A stretch of 64,000 nt of DNA from NCBI GenBank assembly GCA_001695595.3, contig MBPM02000010.1, forward strand, positions 868,001 through 932,000. Reading direction: 5' to 3'. This stretch comes from Plasmopara viticola (Eukaryota; Oomycota; Peronosporomycetes; Peronosporales; Peronosporaceae). The notes below the pieces were generated by a model, which had not been told where the DNA came from, did not search any database, and was given only the letters and a program-made list of their open reading frames with translations. The translations under genes were made by a program, and so were the position numbers. Below are positions 11,943 to 22,637 of this stretch, in pieces; the first letter of the stretch is position 1, and each line of letters begins with the position of its first letter.

Positions 11943-12442
11943 GAGCTTACACTTCGAGACAGGACGTGGGCTTGCCAGTTGACTCGGCAGCGTGGTTTGT
12001 AATGTGTGCAATCCAGCTGTACATGCACCTTACGTACTGGACCGCAACAATCGCCACCGTGTGCTTCGACGCAGACGTCTATGCTACGTTTGTTAAAAGC
12101 AAGATAAGGGTGATCAATAGGTTCAATGCAGAGAATTTCCTTCACTTCGAAATCGCTCAGTCACTTCAAATCAATTGTTTATCGAGTTGCATAATCAAGT
12201 TGGGTCAATTCTTGCAGAAATTTTGCGCTGATACTTTAGTTTTTATTGTATGTTTATTGACTAGGTCGTGTAGATGTCAATCTTGCGCAATCCCCGTCGC
12301 GGCCTGCGCACATTCTCTTGTCTTGTCAATCAAGCGCAATCCTCGTCGCAGCCTGCGCACATTCTCTTTTCTCGTGTTGAGCGAACCGGTTTCCTTGGTT
12401 CCCTTTCTCATTTGGGAAAAGAAACAACGGATTGAAAAGTGA
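11943..12442 (+). pseudogene. Macro-domain tail fragment, copy 2, with open read-through leader
   Basis: The segment begins at the position equivalent to the macro-domain ISTG motif and reads GLPVDSAAWFVMCAIQLYMH, then TATIATVCFDADVYATF, matching the macro frame at 15,405-15,540. The frame stays open to 12,442, just upstream of the module ORF. A GTGAGC donor-like site at 12,439 precedes that ORF. The N-terminal two thirds of the macro fold are absent, so this cannot make a functional domain. Within it, 12,276-12,373 is a tandem duplication of about 49 bp. Confidence 0.65.
12276..12373. repeat. Tandem duplication, about 49-bp period
   Basis: The block starting GTCAAT...GCGCAATCC...CCTGCGCACATTCTCTT occurs twice in a row, at 12,276 and 12,325, with a few differences. 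Other copies of the leader (9,000 and 21,895) carry it once, so the duplication arose locally. Confidence 0.8.
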
Positions 12443-12525
12443 GCGCCTACTGCGACGGAGATTCCTATAGCTCTTCAAGCGCAAAAAACGACGTGGTACG
12501 GCCAAGAGCAACTGCCGCAGCAAGC

Positions 12526-13314
12526 ATGACGCCTTTTAAAACCGCGAAAGAAATTCGCGGCGTCATGAATGCGCTAAAGCTCGATGTAGTAGCGAATTAT
12601 TTCGACAAAGACGACGAAGTCGACCCATACGTCGTTTGTGACAGGGTTTCTGTACATGCCTTCAATGAGTACGTCGGGGATGGCGAAGGACTGCGCATCG
12701 CGCTTCGATTTCTCGCCCTTGATGATGGACATATCGTGATCGTAGACCTTCCAACATGTGTACATGAAAGTACTGCGGCAGAATTCACGAGCAAATTTCT
12801 CCGGGCGGCAAATAATGAAGACGAGATCGCAAAACGTGGCTCGGTGACCGTGAGAAGAGCTGCCGACCCGAACAAGGAGGCCGATGCGACATTTGGTCCG
12901 ATGGGATCTACGCCTCTCCGAACACCGCCACCGGCACCTCGTACCATTTCTGATTGGTTGACACTGGCGGTGGAGGTTGGGAGATCTCAATCTTGGGCAA
13001 GTCTGACAGATGCTGCCAGATGGTGGTTCGGTTATGCTGGGATCCAGTATGTGTTGCTACTGAAAATCAGTGCCCCAGGGACTCAGATTCGATATGCTCT
13101 CTATGATTGTACGACCCGTCCTACCCCAACAATTAGACCAACAGCGAGTGGAAACTTTCGACACAATGCTGCTGGCGCTGCTGTCAATGTCACCTTCGAC
13201 ATGCGCCGAATCTTGTCAATCCCTACGAACCAAGTTCTACCGACTGGTGTAAATGCAATCGCCGTTGTCGATCTACGTACCGTGATGAATAAAGTGATCG
13301 ATAGCCTTCGATAG
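12526..13314 (+). CDS. Module ORF with PD-(D/E)XK-like C-terminal domain, copy B (intact)
   Basis: This is a paralogue of 9,202-9,990 with identical length (262 aa from the first ATG) and no gaps. The frame is open upstream to a GTG at 12,439, which looks more like a splice donor (GTGAGC) than a start. The N-terminal region and the EVGRSQSWASLTDAARWW block are nearly identical to copy A. Differences cluster around residues 90-135. Both copies stay open while the inverted and truncated copies are broken, which hints at selection or recent duplication. Function is unknown. The nuclease-like reading is inferred from the motif layout only. Confidence 0.6.
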   Translation: MTPFKTAKEIRGVMNALKLDVVANYFDKDDEVDPYVVCDRVSVHAFNEYVGDGEGLRIALRFLALDDGHIVIVDLPTCVHESTAAEFTSKFLRAANNEDEIAKRGSVTVRRAADPNKEADATFGPMGSTPLRTPPPAPRTISDWLTLAVEVGRSQSWASLTDAARWWFGYAGIQYVLLLKISAPGTQIRYALYDCTTRPTPTIRPTASGNFRHNAAGAAVNVTFDMRRILSIPTNQVLPTGVNAIAVVDLRTVMNKVIDSLR

Positions 13315-14320
13315 AAAATGCGTCGTGATTTTACCGTTTATAATATACTGAGCTAACCGTTATATGACTACATCGCTTCGACTGACCTCTGCATTTGAAT
13401 TTGTTTTCCTTGAAGCGGAATCATTATGCATTATACGCTTAACCATAAAGAGCAGCTGTGATTCAACGAATGTGACGCAACGTGCATTGCATTGATGTGT
13501 TGCTACTTTTGCTGAGTCACGTTGGGATGCATCTCCGTCAAAATGTCATTTGTATAGATTAAATTATCGTCCACTATTGATACCTCCTCGGCAATATCAT
13601 AATGATGTATCACTTGGAGAGTCATCAAAAGTGACAACACATCTAATGACAATAGAAGAAAAATACTAAGGCTAGTGAGATCACTTGGTGATGATGTGCT
13701 GCGTTGTACTAAGGGTAAATTGATTGCTAGTCGATCGAGTCCACAAGTCGAAGATCCAAAATGGCTTTTTAGGTGACGTCACAAGTAACACTGAGGATGG
13801 ATGCGCATGTACGCTTAGTAGCTTCTTGTTTGTGCAATGTCCTACCGCAATCCTCGTGAGGCGAAACGACTCAATCGCGTGCTTGGTGTCCAGTGTTTCA
13901 TCTTTTCACAGACGCTCATTTGCAATCTGGACTCGCCCCAGTAGCTCGAGCACCTTGTAAATACCTCGAGCTGACGTCTGTCATCCCAAATGTGATATCA
14001 ATTGAATCGCTCTTTTTAAAGACTCACAAGCATGGTCAACGTGTTCAGCACTTTCAAATCTTTGATTTTTATCAATGTGATTCCTGTGGTCGTAACGCTC
14101 CTCCAATTTGCTCTCTAGTGGTAGCACTCTTTCCTTCTAACAAGATCAAAGCCATTTTAGTGAGGGTAAACTCCTCCTTAACGGAGACCATTGAAAAGGC
14201 GATAATTTCATCGAGAAAGAGTCACTCTGGTTTCAATTGCTTCGGAAAGCTTGCGATGATCTTGCAAGCGTCTGCAGATCCCGTGAGGTTACCCGCAAGG
14301 CCTTTGACAGTAGACTTGCC
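13315..14320 (+). repeat. Forward arm B of long inverted repeat
   Basis: Direct repeat of arm A, but complete at its distal end, where it includes the block ending GTTACCCGCAAGGCCTTTGA that is inverted at 11,110-11,140. A TGACGTCA site lies near 13,774. It is followed by the macro-domain gene remnant rather than by a reverse arm. The matching reverse arm lies at 20,215 after the Copia-1 insertion. Confidence 0.75.
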
Positions 14321-14433
14321 ATGTGACAGGAGTCATTTAGTGCAAAGACTACTTTTTACACAATATTCCATTCTCTTCTTTCAAAGCATAGACGTCGGGT
14401 TATTATCAATCTATCTCCTCACTTCAAATTGAC

Positions 14434-14844
14434 ATGGCGACACCTTGCGATGAGAGTGTGATGTACAATCACGCCACCTTACCGCCCAGCGATACGCTAA
14501 TGATCAAGCGTCCGCGTAATGCAAAGGAAGTTTCTTATCGAAGAGCATGCATCCGTGTGTTTGACGTAGAGACGCTGCTGCAAAGGCTGCTCCTACTGCT
14601 CGATCTGCCAACAGTATGAAGCCTTCTTGAGGTGCTAGTAGCTGATGGATCGTGGCCAAGTGTGGTGAGGGAAGATAAATTGCGGGAGGAATTGCTTTGG
14701 ATACATTTTGGAGGGGAGTTGCCGCCCATTGAGCAGCTTCATGTTGTTGAAGAACAGGAAGAGACTGAAGAGGAGGAACAGGAGGAACAAGAGGAAGAGG
14801 AGGAAGACGATGAGAATCAATCCTTGGACCCGGACGTGGAATGA
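14434..14844 (+). pseudogene. Acidic-tailed ORF, possibly F-box-like, one in-frame stop
   Basis: A single frame of 137 codons is interrupted by TGA at 14,617-14,619. Before and after the stop the product reads VETLLQRLLLLLDLP ... LLEVLVADGSWPSVV ... LREELLWIHFG, a Leu/Trp spacing that loosely resembles an F-box. It then ends in a Glu-rich tract (14,750-14,815) and DPDVE. The macro-domain frame starts 135 bp further on in another frame, so the two may once have been one protein. The F-box reading is tentative. The acidic tract and the stop are directly visible. Confidence 0.4.
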
Positions 14845-14978
14845 AGCCCCCGACCCACAGCAGCAAACAGAGCAAAGTAGTTGTTACAAAATAGCACGGA
14901 CGCTATTGCTAAAGCAATTAAAGTGGCTTCAGTCCAAATGATCAATGCAGGATCGAGTCGACTGGTAAACGAGGCGGC

Positions 14979-15555
14979 ATGTTGAAATTCAAGGAACTTT
15001 TGCTCTCTGCAGAGCAATTAATGCACTTTCGTGCTCGCGTGCAGATTGTTCGTGGAGATCTGGGAACGATTTAGACTGTTGGCAGTCAACAAATTGGTGG
15101 TCTAGCATTTCCAACTGCTCCGTTCTAAAGAGACTCGCACACCATTACAGTGTCGGTCATTGTTCGACGTGCAGGACAAGGACTGCGAGATTATGTGTCA
15201 ACCTTAAGTGTTCGACTTGATGTCGGGGAGGTTCATGCAACTCTTGATTTTGATGCAGGAGTGGACCGTCTTATTCACTGCATAGGTCCCAGTGGATTTA
15301 ATCCACATTGTATGAGAGATTTGCAACAGACGTACAGGAGCGTCCTACTGTGCATTTTAGCAGAAAAACTCAATTGTGTCGCTATGGCAACCATTTCCAC
15401 TGGAAATATGGGCTTGGCCGTTGACACGGCAGCGTGTTATGCAATGTGTGCAATCTAGCGCTGCATGCGCTCTACGAAGTGGACGGCAACACGTGCCATG
15501 ATGCAGACGTCAATGCAGCTTTTGTTGAGAGCAAGACAAGGGTGATGAAGGAGTT
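14979..15555 (+). pseudogene. Macro-domain (ADP-ribose-binding fold) gene remnant
   Basis: One frame covers nearly a whole macro domain. It starts VQIVRGDLG, the usual first strand and Asp-containing turn. It continues with RRAGQGLRD and GEVHATLDFDAGVDRLIHCI, then GPSG, and reaches the ISTGNMGLAVDTAA phosphate-binding loop at 15,393-15,434. Three in-frame stops break it: TAG at 15,072, TAA at 15,126 and TAG at 15,456. The last is CAG in the tail copies at 11,943 and 21,567. The tail runs to 15,555, where Copia-1 is inserted. Macro domains bind or hydrolyse ADP-ribose derivatives. This copy cannot make a full-length protein, and the intact relative must be elsewhere. Confidence 0.7.
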
Positions 15556-15701
15556 TGTTAACATTACACCGCTGAATGCATGTTGAATAGGTGGATGGCT
15601 TCACAGTAATTACAAGTACGTCACAATTAGTAATTACATATGGTAGCCGTTCATTGGTCAGGATAAATATATTCACTTCTGTTTCTACTTTCTTCTCAAC
15701 A
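15556..15701 (+). repeat. 5' LTR of Copia-1
   Basis: 146 bp, TG...CA termini. It differs from the 3' LTR at about five positions (for example TTGAATAGG versus TTGGACAGG near its 30th base). Confidence 0.93.
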
Positions 15702-15749
15702 GGTTAACAGCCGCAAACAACAGCCTCGCATCACCACACCGTCACCGCC

Positions 15750-18700
15750 ATGACTACCAAGCGCACCGAAGTCCTCCTAGGAGATGGTAACTACTACCAT
15801 TGGGAGTTCAACATGAGAATGGCCCTCGCAAGAAAAGGGCTTCTGGGACACATTATGGGCGCGAAGGGCGAGAGCGAAATAACGGAGACGTGGCTCGTGA
15901 ATGACGCCAAGGCATTGGGTAAAATTGCCCAGGGCCTCGAGATACAACACCAGACCAAGATACGGTCTGCTACTCGTGCCTCGGAGGCATGAAAAACGCT
16001 TCGCGATTTCTACCATCGTTCCACTCTACACAACTGTGTCACGATGACACGGCGCCTTCATGAGCTCAAGATGGAGAGTGGCACTCGCATGGTGGAACAT
16101 CTGGACGCGTTCGATGAGCTGGTTGTGGGACTCCAGATGACGGGAGAGCCGGTGGAAGAATCAAGATAGCTAGTGGTGCTTCTGAGCAGCTTGCCGGCGG
16201 AATAAGATATAATATCTTCGATTGTGGAGAACGCCAAGGACATCACTCTGATAGAAGTCAAGGAGAAGCTGTTGAAGGAGTCAGATAGAATCAGAAGAAG
16301 GAAGCAAACGAGAAAGCGTTTCGAGCCACAGACAGTGATGGACGGATCAAGGGCAGACGAGGAAGTGTCCGCACGATTTACGCGTCACACAAGGGCGGCG
16401 GTTTTCGGGGAAAATGCTTCAATTGTGACCAGACTGGTCATATGAAACGGGACTGCCCAGCTGCTGAGAACCGTTCCAGAAACCGTTATAGCGGTACTGA
16501 TGCAGTGTTGTGGGGGATGAGCGATCAAAAAGCTGGCTGATCGACAGTGGTGCGACGTCACACATGACCCCTCACCAAAGTGACTTGATCGACTTCAAGC
16601 AACTTAAAGACGACATTAAGGTAACAATTGCAGATGGCAGAAAGTTACGCGTCGAAGGAGCTGGAACGGTAAATTTTATCGGCTTAGATGGAAGACGCAT
16701 ATCGATGATGGAAGTGCTGCTTATACCTGGACTTGACAGACGTCTACTGTCGGTGGGAAAGCTTGCCAAACGTGGACCAAGTGTGGTGTTTCAGCGTGCT
16801 TCGTGCATCATTTGGGACAAGAACGAAGATTTGGCAACTGGGACAAGAAATGGGAAAGCTTACACACTGGATTAGCAGCAAGAAGAGGCACGATTGGTGC
16901 AATACTCGGGAGTTGATAGTCAGTGGGAGTTATGTCACGCTCGTATGGGACATCCAAGTAAGGACGTTTTAGTGAAGACTATGCGATCCATAGAAGGTAT
17001 TCCTGTGCTACAACAAGGTATCAAGACCCTGTGTGGTGGATGCATGAAGGGCAAGCAGACGATCGAAGCCTTTCCAGGACGCTTCATGACAAAGACATCA
17101 CGTGTATTGGAATTGGTTCACACAGACGTGATGGGACCCAGGAAGACACTTTCAAAAGGAGGTGCTAAATACATTTTGACGTTTGTGGATGATTATACAC
17201 GATACGTGGTGGCTTACTTTCTGGCAAAGAAGAGTGAAGTTACCGACAAGATCAAGATGTTCAAAGCACTGCATGAGAATCAGTGGGGAACCCGTATCAA
17301 GTGCCTGCGTTCGGACAACGGAACGGAGTTTGTCAACAAGACAGTTACGGATTTATGTCAGCGGAACGGTATCATACATCAGCGTACAGTACCATACAGT
17401 CCCCAACAAAATGGAATTGCAGAACGAATAAACCGTACGATAATGGAAAAGGCACGAAGCATGCTACACTACAAGTGTGTTCCGACATGTTGGTGGGCAG
17501 AGGCAGTAAGCACTGCGGTGTACCTGATCAACCGCTCTCCTAATACAATGCACCCAAATAACACCCCATATGAACTGAGATTTAAGATGAAGCCTCGGAT
17601 GGATCATCTTAGGGTGTTTGGGTCTCACGGATATGCTCACGTTGATCAAGTGAAGAGGACGAAGCTCGAAGCCAAAAGCTTCAAGTGCATGTTCCTTGGT
17701 TATGCCGAAGACACCAAGGGATACCGAGTTTACGATTTGGAGAAAGACAAGATATCAGTATCACGGTCGGTGAAGCTGGACGAGCGTGAAGTGGGCGGCA
17801 TTTATGAGACACACCCGCCAAAACAAATAAAAGTGATACACGTTACCAAAGACAACGATGAAAGTGCTGTGTCCGGGTCGACGGAACACGAACAAGATCA
17901 AGATGAACTTATGGAGTGTTAAGGAGAAGATGTGAATCCAGATGCTTCAATGAATGAGGAGGAGTCCGACACAAATGCGTCAAGGGTCGAGATGCTTCGA
18001 TTACCGACCTCAATACACTCTGAACTGACAGAGTACAGAACTCCTACACTGGATGCACAGGAAGATCGATTGGTATTTCGACCGCAAGTGGAACGTTCAA
18101 GGCGTACATATGAACCAATGTTGATGCTGGAAAACGGATCATATGCCGATAAAAGTCTGAAAGGAAGCGAAGGACCACCATATCCAAAACGTGCAAGGAT
18201 TGATGAAGACGGCCTGTTAGTTGAAGATATACTCACTTACGCTGTGAGTGTTGGTGAAGAATCAGACTTGCCTGCCACGTATGCGCAGGCAATGTCTAGT
18301 GACGAGGCAGAGCAGTGGCGACAAGCGATGGACGCCGAATTACAGTCGCATCACAAAAACAAAACATGGACACTTGTTCCACGAGAATCAATTGGACGTA
18401 CGATTGGATGCCGCTGGGTTTTGCTAAGAAGCGTGACCAGAATGGATGTGTTGTGCGCTACAAAGTACGATTGGTGGCTAAAGATTTCAAGCAGAAATAC
18501 GGCGTGAATTTCTTCGAGACTTACTCTACAATGGCCAACATGAACTCAATTCGAGTTGTACTCGCAGTGTGTGCGGCATTAGGCTACAAAATGGAACAGC
18601 TGGACGTCGACACCGCCTTTCTTAACAGTGTACTGTCGGATCGTGTTCACATGGAAGTTCCAATTGGTGTTAAGGGAGCTCAAGGTTTTGCGTGTCAGCT

Positions 18701-19847
18701 GAACAAAGCTATACATGGTCTCAAGCAAGCTGCAAGCGCTTGGAACAAGACGATCGACCACGTCTTCAAGAAGAACGATTTTAAAAGTTGTGGAGCGGAT
18801 CAATGCGTCTACATGAAGAAAGTGGAAGAAGGTTTTGTGTACGTATGTCTTTATGTCGATGATATGATCATTGCAGCCAAGACGAGCGACGAGATTCTAG
18901 AGGTCAAGGGGATGCTTAAAAGTGTTTTCAAGATGAAGGATCTCGGTATGGCGAAGTTCATCTTGGGCATGGAGATCGACCACGACATGACAGCTTCCAC
19001 ACTAATGATCAAGCAAACACGCTACATTAGCGATGTGGCTGAGCGATTTGGACAGAAATACGCCAAGAACGTCGACAATCCATGTACGTCCGGTCTCAAG
19101 CTGTCAACATCACAGTCACCAAGTACAGAAGCTGAGCGAGAGATGCGGTCAAGACCATACCGCTCACTAATTGGATGTCTGCTATATGTTACAACTTGCG
19201 CTCGGCCGGACGTCGCATACATCGTGACACAACTGTCTCGATTTCTCGAAAATCCGGGGTTACCACATTGAAACGCCGCAATTCGTGTATTGCGTTACTT
19301 AAATTTGACACGTCATCATGGGATCGTTAACCAAAGAGAAACGGGAACGGTGATTGTTGAAGCTTTTTCGGATGCTGACTGGGGAAGCAACACCGATGAC
19401 AATTGGTCTGTCTTAGGTGTGTTGATCAACATTGGTAAAGCTCCAGTTGTATTCAAGTCCAAGTATCAGAGAACCGTTGCACTAAGTTCCGCAGAAGCAG
19501 AGTATATGGCGCTCAGCTTGTGCACACAAGAAGTACTTTGGGCGCGCGCAATGCTCAAGGACATGGGTCAAGAACAAGTGGGAGGCACGCAAATATGGGA
19601 AGACAACCAAGGTGCGATAGCTTTGGCAAACAACGCGGGCTACTACGCACGTACAATGCAAGTGGAAATCAGACATCACTTTATTCGGGAGAACGTTCAG
19701 CATGGATTACTCAAGATTGGCTACATTGATACAAGGAGTCAGCTTGCAGATATGCTAACTAAGGCGCTTGGAACCAAGATGCTGAAGTATCTGCGCGAAG
19801 CCTCCGGAATCAAGACCAAGTCAGCGACAAAGGTTACACAGCATTAG
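15750..19847 (+). pseudogene. Copia-1 gag-pol polyprotein, broken
   Basis: The polyprotein begins MTTKRTEVLLGDGNYYHWEF, as in UBN2/gag proteins of Copia elements. A TGA at about 15,990 replaces a Trp codon, and further stops and frameshifts affect gag. The zinc knuckle (CFNCDQTGHMKRDC) is in a shifted frame near 16,410-16,450. The protease region reads WLIDSGATSHMT (16,535), with a TAG at 16,873. The integrase follows (16,894-17,922) with the zinc-binding and catalytic segments, including LRSDNGTEF and PYSPQQNGIAER. The reverse transcriptase frame (18,315-19,271) contains YVDDMIIAAK. RNase H (19,290-19,847) contains ALSSAEAEYMAL. At least three stops and two frame changes lie in pol, so it is dead unless complemented. 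Confidence 0.93.
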
Positions 19848-19860
19848 CGGTGAGTGGGAG

Positions 19861-20006
19861 TGTTAACATTACACCGCTGAATGCATGTTGGACAGGTGGA
19901 TGGCTTCACAGTAATTACAAGTACGTCACAATTAGTAATTACATATGGTAGCCGTTCATTGGTCAGGATAAATATATTAACTTCGGTTTCTACTTTCTTC
20001 TCACCA
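19861..20006 (+). repeat. 3' LTR of Copia-1
   Basis: 146 bp, TG...CA termini, followed directly by the second GAGTT target duplication. Confidence 0.93.
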
Positions 20007-20214
20007 GAGTTTAATGCAGAGAATCTGCGCGTGACACCACCGCTTTTGAATATGTTAGTCATTGCAGAGGAACAATATGTTGGCTACTGAGTATCGTAAA
20101 CGTTGCAAGTCTAAGTTAGATTACTCTTTGTATGCGAGCTCGACCATAGTACCTTAGCGACTATTTGTATTAAGTATTTCAGACCATTTGTGCTAATACT
20201 GCTAGTAGTATACT
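20007..20214. repeat. Spacer segment of the module complex, copy B
   Basis: Continuation of the sequence split by Copia-1. It matches 10,880-11,095 and 26,930-27,144, including GAGTTTAATGCAGAGAATCT. No gene. Confidence 0.75.
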
Positions 20215-21566
20215 ACTTTCCGGTCTCTCCTATGCGTCAAATGCCTTGCGGGAGATCTGCGGACGTTTGCAGACTTTCCTAAGCACTTGAAAATAGAGTG
20301 ACCCTTCCTTGATGAAGCTATCGCCTTTTCAATGATCTCCGTAAAAAAGGAAGTTATCCTTTCTAACATGGCTTTGATCTTGTTAAGAGGGGAGAAGCTA
20401 CCACTAGAGAGCAAATAGATGGAGCGTTGAAACCACAGACATCACATTAATAATAATGTTAGGTTTGAAAAACCTGGACATGCTGACCTTGCCTGTGAGC
20501 TCGATTTGAACATTGGTAACAAGAACGTTTGAATTGATATCACATTTGGGGGGACAGACGTCAGCTTGGGGTATTTACAAGGTGCTCGCGCTACTGGGGC
20601 GAGTCCAAATTGCAAATGAACGTCTGTGAGAAAATTTGACACTGGACACCAAGCACGCAATTGAGTCGTTTTTCCACACGAAGTGTTGCGGTCGGACATT
20701 ACACAAACAAGCAGACGAAGTTACTACGTGGCTTTATAAAGCTAACAAGCGCATTCACCCATAGAGTTTTCGTGACGTCACCCGAAAAGCCTTATTGGAT
20801 CTTCGACTTGTTGACTCGATCGACCAGCAATCCATTTGCCCTTAGTACAATGTAGCACATCATCGCCAAGTGACTTCGCTGGACTCAGTATTTTTCGTCA
20901 ATTTTCATTAGATATGGTGTCACTGTTGATGACTCTTCAAGTGACACATTATTATGATGTTATCGAGGAGGTATCAAAAGTGAAATGTATCTATACTCTA
21001 TGCAAATGGCTTAATGGCGCCTCTTGTACAAGTTATAGACAATTATACCAGATAATCAGGGTTGGTATAGTATTGTATTACGTTATTGCGTTGCCAAGTT
21101 ATGCACGTGCTAGGCTCAGTCTGGCAAGTCCGCGGCATAGAGTGGTGTCCGCATACGTCGGGTCTCGTTCGGCGGGCAGTGCAGCCAGCACCGAGGTCGT
21201 GAGGGCTCCCATAATTTTGTTTAGCTCTGACTTGGTAAGAGCCCAGGTGGCGCTCTGGTGCTGGAGACCGTCGCGTTGAGGGTGAGACTCGTTAGAGACC
21301 TGCAGATGCCCGAGAGCACCTGCCCGAAGCGCGCGAGCATTTAGCCCCCGCGCTTGGAAGGAGGGCGTCACCCCAATTAGGGTTGGTAGTGAAATTAATC
21401 AAACATTAAAAAAGTTGGCGATGCATCCCAACGTGACTCAGCAAAAGTAGCATCAGATCAATGCAATGCACGTTCGTTGTAACATAACTGCTGAATGTTG
21501 GAGGTCGTCCAAAGCGATGTGGTCATATAAGGGGTAGCTCAGTATGTTATAAACGGTAAGATCACG
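20215..21566 (-). repeat. Reverse arm B', interrupted by a LINE-derived insertion
   Basis: Inverted relative of 13,315-14,320 and direct repeat of 27,145-28,095. It retains the segment deleted from arm A'. One TGACGTCA site lies near 20,774. The short LINE derivative at 21,068-21,376 sits inside it, and the same site is empty in the arms at about 11,765 and 28,000. Confidence 0.8.
21068..21376 (-). mobile_element. Short internally deleted LINE derivative, copy 2
   Basis: 309 bp, same structure and junctions as the copy at 7,416-7,736, slightly 5'-truncated. It is flanked by an imperfect 12-bp target duplication (TCAGGGTTGGTA at 21,056-21,067 and TTAGGGTTGGTA at 21,377-21,388). The equivalent positions in the other two reverse arms are uninterrupted, which gives the pre-insertion state. 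Confidence 0.9.
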
Positions 21567-21750
21567 AGCTTACACTTCGAGACAGGACGTGGGCTTGCCA
21601 GTTGGCTCGGCTGCGTGGTTCGTAATGTGTGCAATCCAGCCGTACATGCACCTAACGTACTGGATCGCAACAATCGCCACCGTGTGCTTCGACGCAGACG
21701 TCTATGCTACATTTGTTAAAAGCAAGACAAGGGCGATCAAAAGGTTTGAT
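21567..21750 (+). pseudogene. Macro-domain tail fragment, copy 3
   Basis: Very close match to the fragment at 11,943, starting directly after the reverse arm and running to the AGCAAGACAAGGGCGATC block. It lacks the N-terminal two thirds of the fold. Confidence 0.6.
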
Positions 21751-22099
21751 GCATAGAATTTCCTACACTTCGAAATTGCTAAGCCACTTCAAATTAATTG
21801 TTTATCGATTTTCATAATCAAGTTGGGTCGATTCTTGCAGAGATTTTGCGCTGATAGTTCAGTTTTTATTGTATGTTTATTGACTTAATCGTGTAGATGT
21901 CAATCTAGCGCAATCCCCGTCGCAGCCTGCGCACATTCTTTTTTCTCGTGTTGAGCGAATCGGTTCCCTTGGTTCCTTTTTTCTTTTGGGAAAAGAAGCA
22001 ACGGATTGAAAAGTGAGCGCCTAATGCGACGGAGATTCGTATAGTTCTTCCTGCGCAAGATACGACGTGGTACGGCCAAGAGCAACTGCCGCAGCAAGC

Positions 22100-22383
22100 A
22101 TGACGCCTTTAAAAACCGCAAAAGAATTCGCGGCATCATGAATGCGCTGAAGCTCGATGAAGTAGCGAGTTATTTCGACAAAGACGACGAAGTCGACCCA
22201 TACGTCGTTTGTGACAGAGTTCCTGTACATGCCTTCAATGAGTACGTCGGGGATGGCGAAGGACTGCGGATCGCACTTCGATTTCTCGCCCTTGATGATG
22301 GGCGTCTCGTGATTTTCGATCTTCCAACCAAAATGCATAAAAGTACTGCACGGTCTTTCGAGAAGCAGTTTGTTGATGTGTTG
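22100..22383 (+). pseudogene. Truncated copy of the nuclease-like module ORF
   Basis: It matches the first about 95 codons of the intact copies (EYVGDGEGLRIALRFLALDDG). A one-base deletion occurs close to the ATG, in the stretch equivalent to KEIRG. The copy stops at 22,383, where the LTR of Copia-2 begins. The PD-(D/E)XK-like half is missing. Confidence 0.8.
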
Positions 22384-22624
22384 TGCGCAGGAGAAGCCAA
22401 AAAGTAAAGAGAATATATTTAGGTCCTTAGTTCGCTACCCTGTGCTACCTCTATGCCTATCCTTCTAGATCATTTCAGAAGGTTCGTCGTGACGTCATCT
22501 AATGACGTCATCATCATACCAGTACCCAACCGGTATTTGCCGTAATCCTTCTGAGCCTATCTCTCTAGATCCTTCTATAAGTTCGTCGTGACGTCACATC
22601 AACAGCGGCGTCATATTAATAACA
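22384..22624 (-). repeat. 3' LTR of Copia-2
   Basis: 241 bp with two internal copies of a block of about 40 bp (TTCTAGATC...TTCGTCGTGACGTCA). Three TGACGTCA palindromes lie at 22,490, 22,503 and 22,589. Confidence 0.9.
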
Positions 22625-22637
22625 CTCCCACTCGCCG

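Larger units (their letters stand above)
15556..20006 (+). mobile_element. Copia LTR retrotransposon Copia-1
   Basis: Two 146-bp LTRs (TGTTAACATT...CA) flank a gag-pol region, and GAGTT is duplicated on both sides (15,551-15,555 and 20,007-20,011). Removing the element restores the sequence GATGAAGGAGTTTAATGCAG seen at uninterrupted sites, so the insertion is precise. The LTRs differ at about five positions, which indicates a moderately old insertion. A primer-binding-site candidate (GGTTAACAGCCGCA) follows the 5' LTR and is shared with Copia-2. A purine run (GGTGAGTGGGAG) precedes the 3' LTR. Coding capacity is broken at many places. Confidence 0.95.

Noticed and set aside
14635..14820. Leu/Phe-rich minus-strand frame that looks like a membrane protein
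   Set aside because: It is the complement of the Glu-rich tract of the acidic ORF. GAG/GAA codons read as Leu/Phe on the other strand.
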